Shown here: positions 4,694 to 5,706 of the stretch, in pieces | Layout: each line of letters starts with the position of its first letter | How positions within the stretch are numbered: the first letter of the stretch is position 1 | Source: an uncultured Collinsella sp. | GTDB taxonomy: Bacteria; Actinomycetota; Coriobacteriia; Coriobacteriales; Coriobacteriaceae | Assembly (NCBI GenBank): GCA_900554595.1 | Contig: USHZ01000126.1 | Span: 1-5,706 of the forward strand | Direction of reading: 5' to 3' | DNA: 5,706 nucleotides | Translations under genes and position numbers: made by a program | The notes under the pieces: generated by a model | The model's database searches: none | The model's input: only the letters and a program-made list of their open reading frames with translations | Told to the model about the DNA's origin: nothing

Positions 4694-4756
4694 TGTCGCG
4701 ACGTCATGACCCATGGATGACATGTGCAGAAACTCTGGTCGGAGCCAAAATACCTG

Positions 4757-4784
4757 TTGACTCGGGCGGCGAGCGGGGTAATAT
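4757..4784 (+). promoter_or_regulatory. Promoter of the rplM-rpsI operon
   Basis: TTGACT (4757-4762, 5/6 to consensus) and TAATAT (4779-4784, 4/6) are separated by 16 bp of GC-rich spacer. The predicted start is close to 4791, about 60 bases before the rplM GTG. Position and quality fit a strong ribosomal-protein promoter. Confidence 0.72.
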
Positions 4785-4790
4785 GGACGG

Positions 4791-4822
4791 GTTACTTGCA
4801 GAGCCCCGTGAATCTCTGTAAC
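4791..4822 (+). promoter_or_regulatory. Hairpin at the 5' end of the rplM leader, possible autoregulatory site
   Basis: GTTA (4791-4794) pairs with TAAC (4819-4822) and CAGAG (4799-4803) with CTCTG (4814-4818), leaving a 4-nt CTTG bulge on the 5' side and a 10-nt loop. The stem starts at the predicted transcript end. L13 operons in other bacteria carry leader RNAs that bind the ribosomal protein; whether this one does is inference. Confidence 0.4.
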
Positions 4823-4850
4823 AACACGTACTGTACATGGAGGAGTCTAA

Positions 4851-5294
4851 GTGATTTCGAAATCGACTCACTACGCCAAGCAGGGCGAGGTCCAGCGCAA
4901 CTGGGTTCTCGTCGACGCCGATGGTGCTGTCCTGGGCCGTCTTGCCACCCAGATCGCAATGATCCTGCGCGGTAAGAACAAGCCCCAGTTCACGCCCAAC
5001 AGCGACTGCGGCGACTTCGTTGTCGTCATCAACGCCGATAAGGTCCAGCTTACCGGTAACAAGGCCGACACGAAGACCTATTATCGCCACAGCGGCTACA
5101 ACGGCGGCCTCAAGGCTGAGAGCTTCCGCCAGGCTATGGAGAAGCACCCGGAGAAGGTCATCGAGCGCGCCGTTCGCGGCATGCTGCCCAAGACCACCCT
5201 CGGCCGTGCCCAGATGACCAAGCTTAAGGTCTACGCTGGTGCCGAGCATCCGCACGCTGCCCAGAACCCCACGAAGATTGAGCTGGAGGCTTAA
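4851..5294 (+). CDS. rplM: 50S ribosomal protein L13
   Basis: This early-assembling large-subunit protein binds 23S rRNA. The 147 residues match the usual bacterial length of about 142-147. Family hallmarks are WVLVDADGAVLGRLAT (18-33), the GK-KPQF-P segment (41-49), the conserved TGNK with YYRHSGY-GG (68-86), and the signature from GMLPKTTLGR to YAGAEHPHAAQNP (110-140). The start is GTG 4851, preceded by GGAGGAG (4839-4845) with five bases between; the homologous N-terminus fits this start. Codon choice is strongly biased to C-ending and highly used codons, as expected for a highly expressed gene. It is the first gene of a two-gene operon with rpsI, which begins two bases after its stop. Confidence 0.97.
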   Translation: MISKSTHYAKQGEVQRNWVLVDADGAVLGRLATQIAMILRGKNKPQFTPNSDCGDFVVVINADKVQLTGNKADTKTYYRHSGYNGGLKAESFRQAMEKHPEKVIERAVRGMLPKTTLGRAQMTKLKVYAGAEHPHAAQNPTKIELEA

Positions 5295-5296
5295 AG

Positions 5297-5692
<396 letters not shown>

Positions 5693-5706
5693 GGTTTTAT
5701 CTCCTT

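Noticed and set aside
4704..4728. Short GTCAT/ATGAC inverted repeat after the patatin-like gene as a terminator
   Set aside because: Only five pairs, a long loop and no T-run; too weak to call.

Overview
The window reads as a chromosomal segment of a high-GC bacterium, most likely a Coriobacteriia member close to Collinsella. This rests on base composition, GTG starts with good Shine-Dalgarno sites, and the look of the L13/S9 and tmRNA sequences. The taxon is inferred, not proven.

Layout, left to right. (1) Positions 1-1221 hold the C-terminal part of a heavy-metal-type P1B ATPase whose start lies outside the window; it closes with a strong rho-independent terminator. (2) A compact toxin-antitoxin operon follows (1296-2230). 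It has a near-consensus promoter overlapped by TTGCTAGC repeats, a RelB/DinJ-like ribbon-helix-helix antitoxin, and a PIN-domain toxin that starts inside the antitoxin stop codon. (3) Convergent to it on the minus strand is an unrecognised acidic 144-residue protein (2289-2723). (4) After a structured leader comes a complete tmRNA gene, ssrA (2961-3324), with a G3-U70 alanine identity pair, pseudoknots, a tag ending in MALAA, encoded CCA and a clean terminator. (5) Positions 3371-3814 are non-coding and repeat-rich. They hold two 48-bp near-identical direct repeats, each carrying an inverted 17-nt copy of the tmRNA T-arm/acceptor end, several triloop hairpins (two built on GCGAAGC), and a second repeat family. 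(6) A patatin-like phospholipase gene follows (3815-4693). (7) The rplM-rpsI ribosomal-protein operon (4851-5692) ends the window, with its own promoter and a hairpin starting at the predicted 5' end of the mRNA.

The genes do not form one pathway. Housekeeping blocks (ssrA, rplM-rpsI) are interleaved with accessory modules (toxin-antitoxin, orphan gene, repeat region). The most unusual parts are the repeat field after ssrA, a known integration hotspot, and the operator layout of the toxin-antitoxin promoter. I do not see a complete undescribed multi-gene system.
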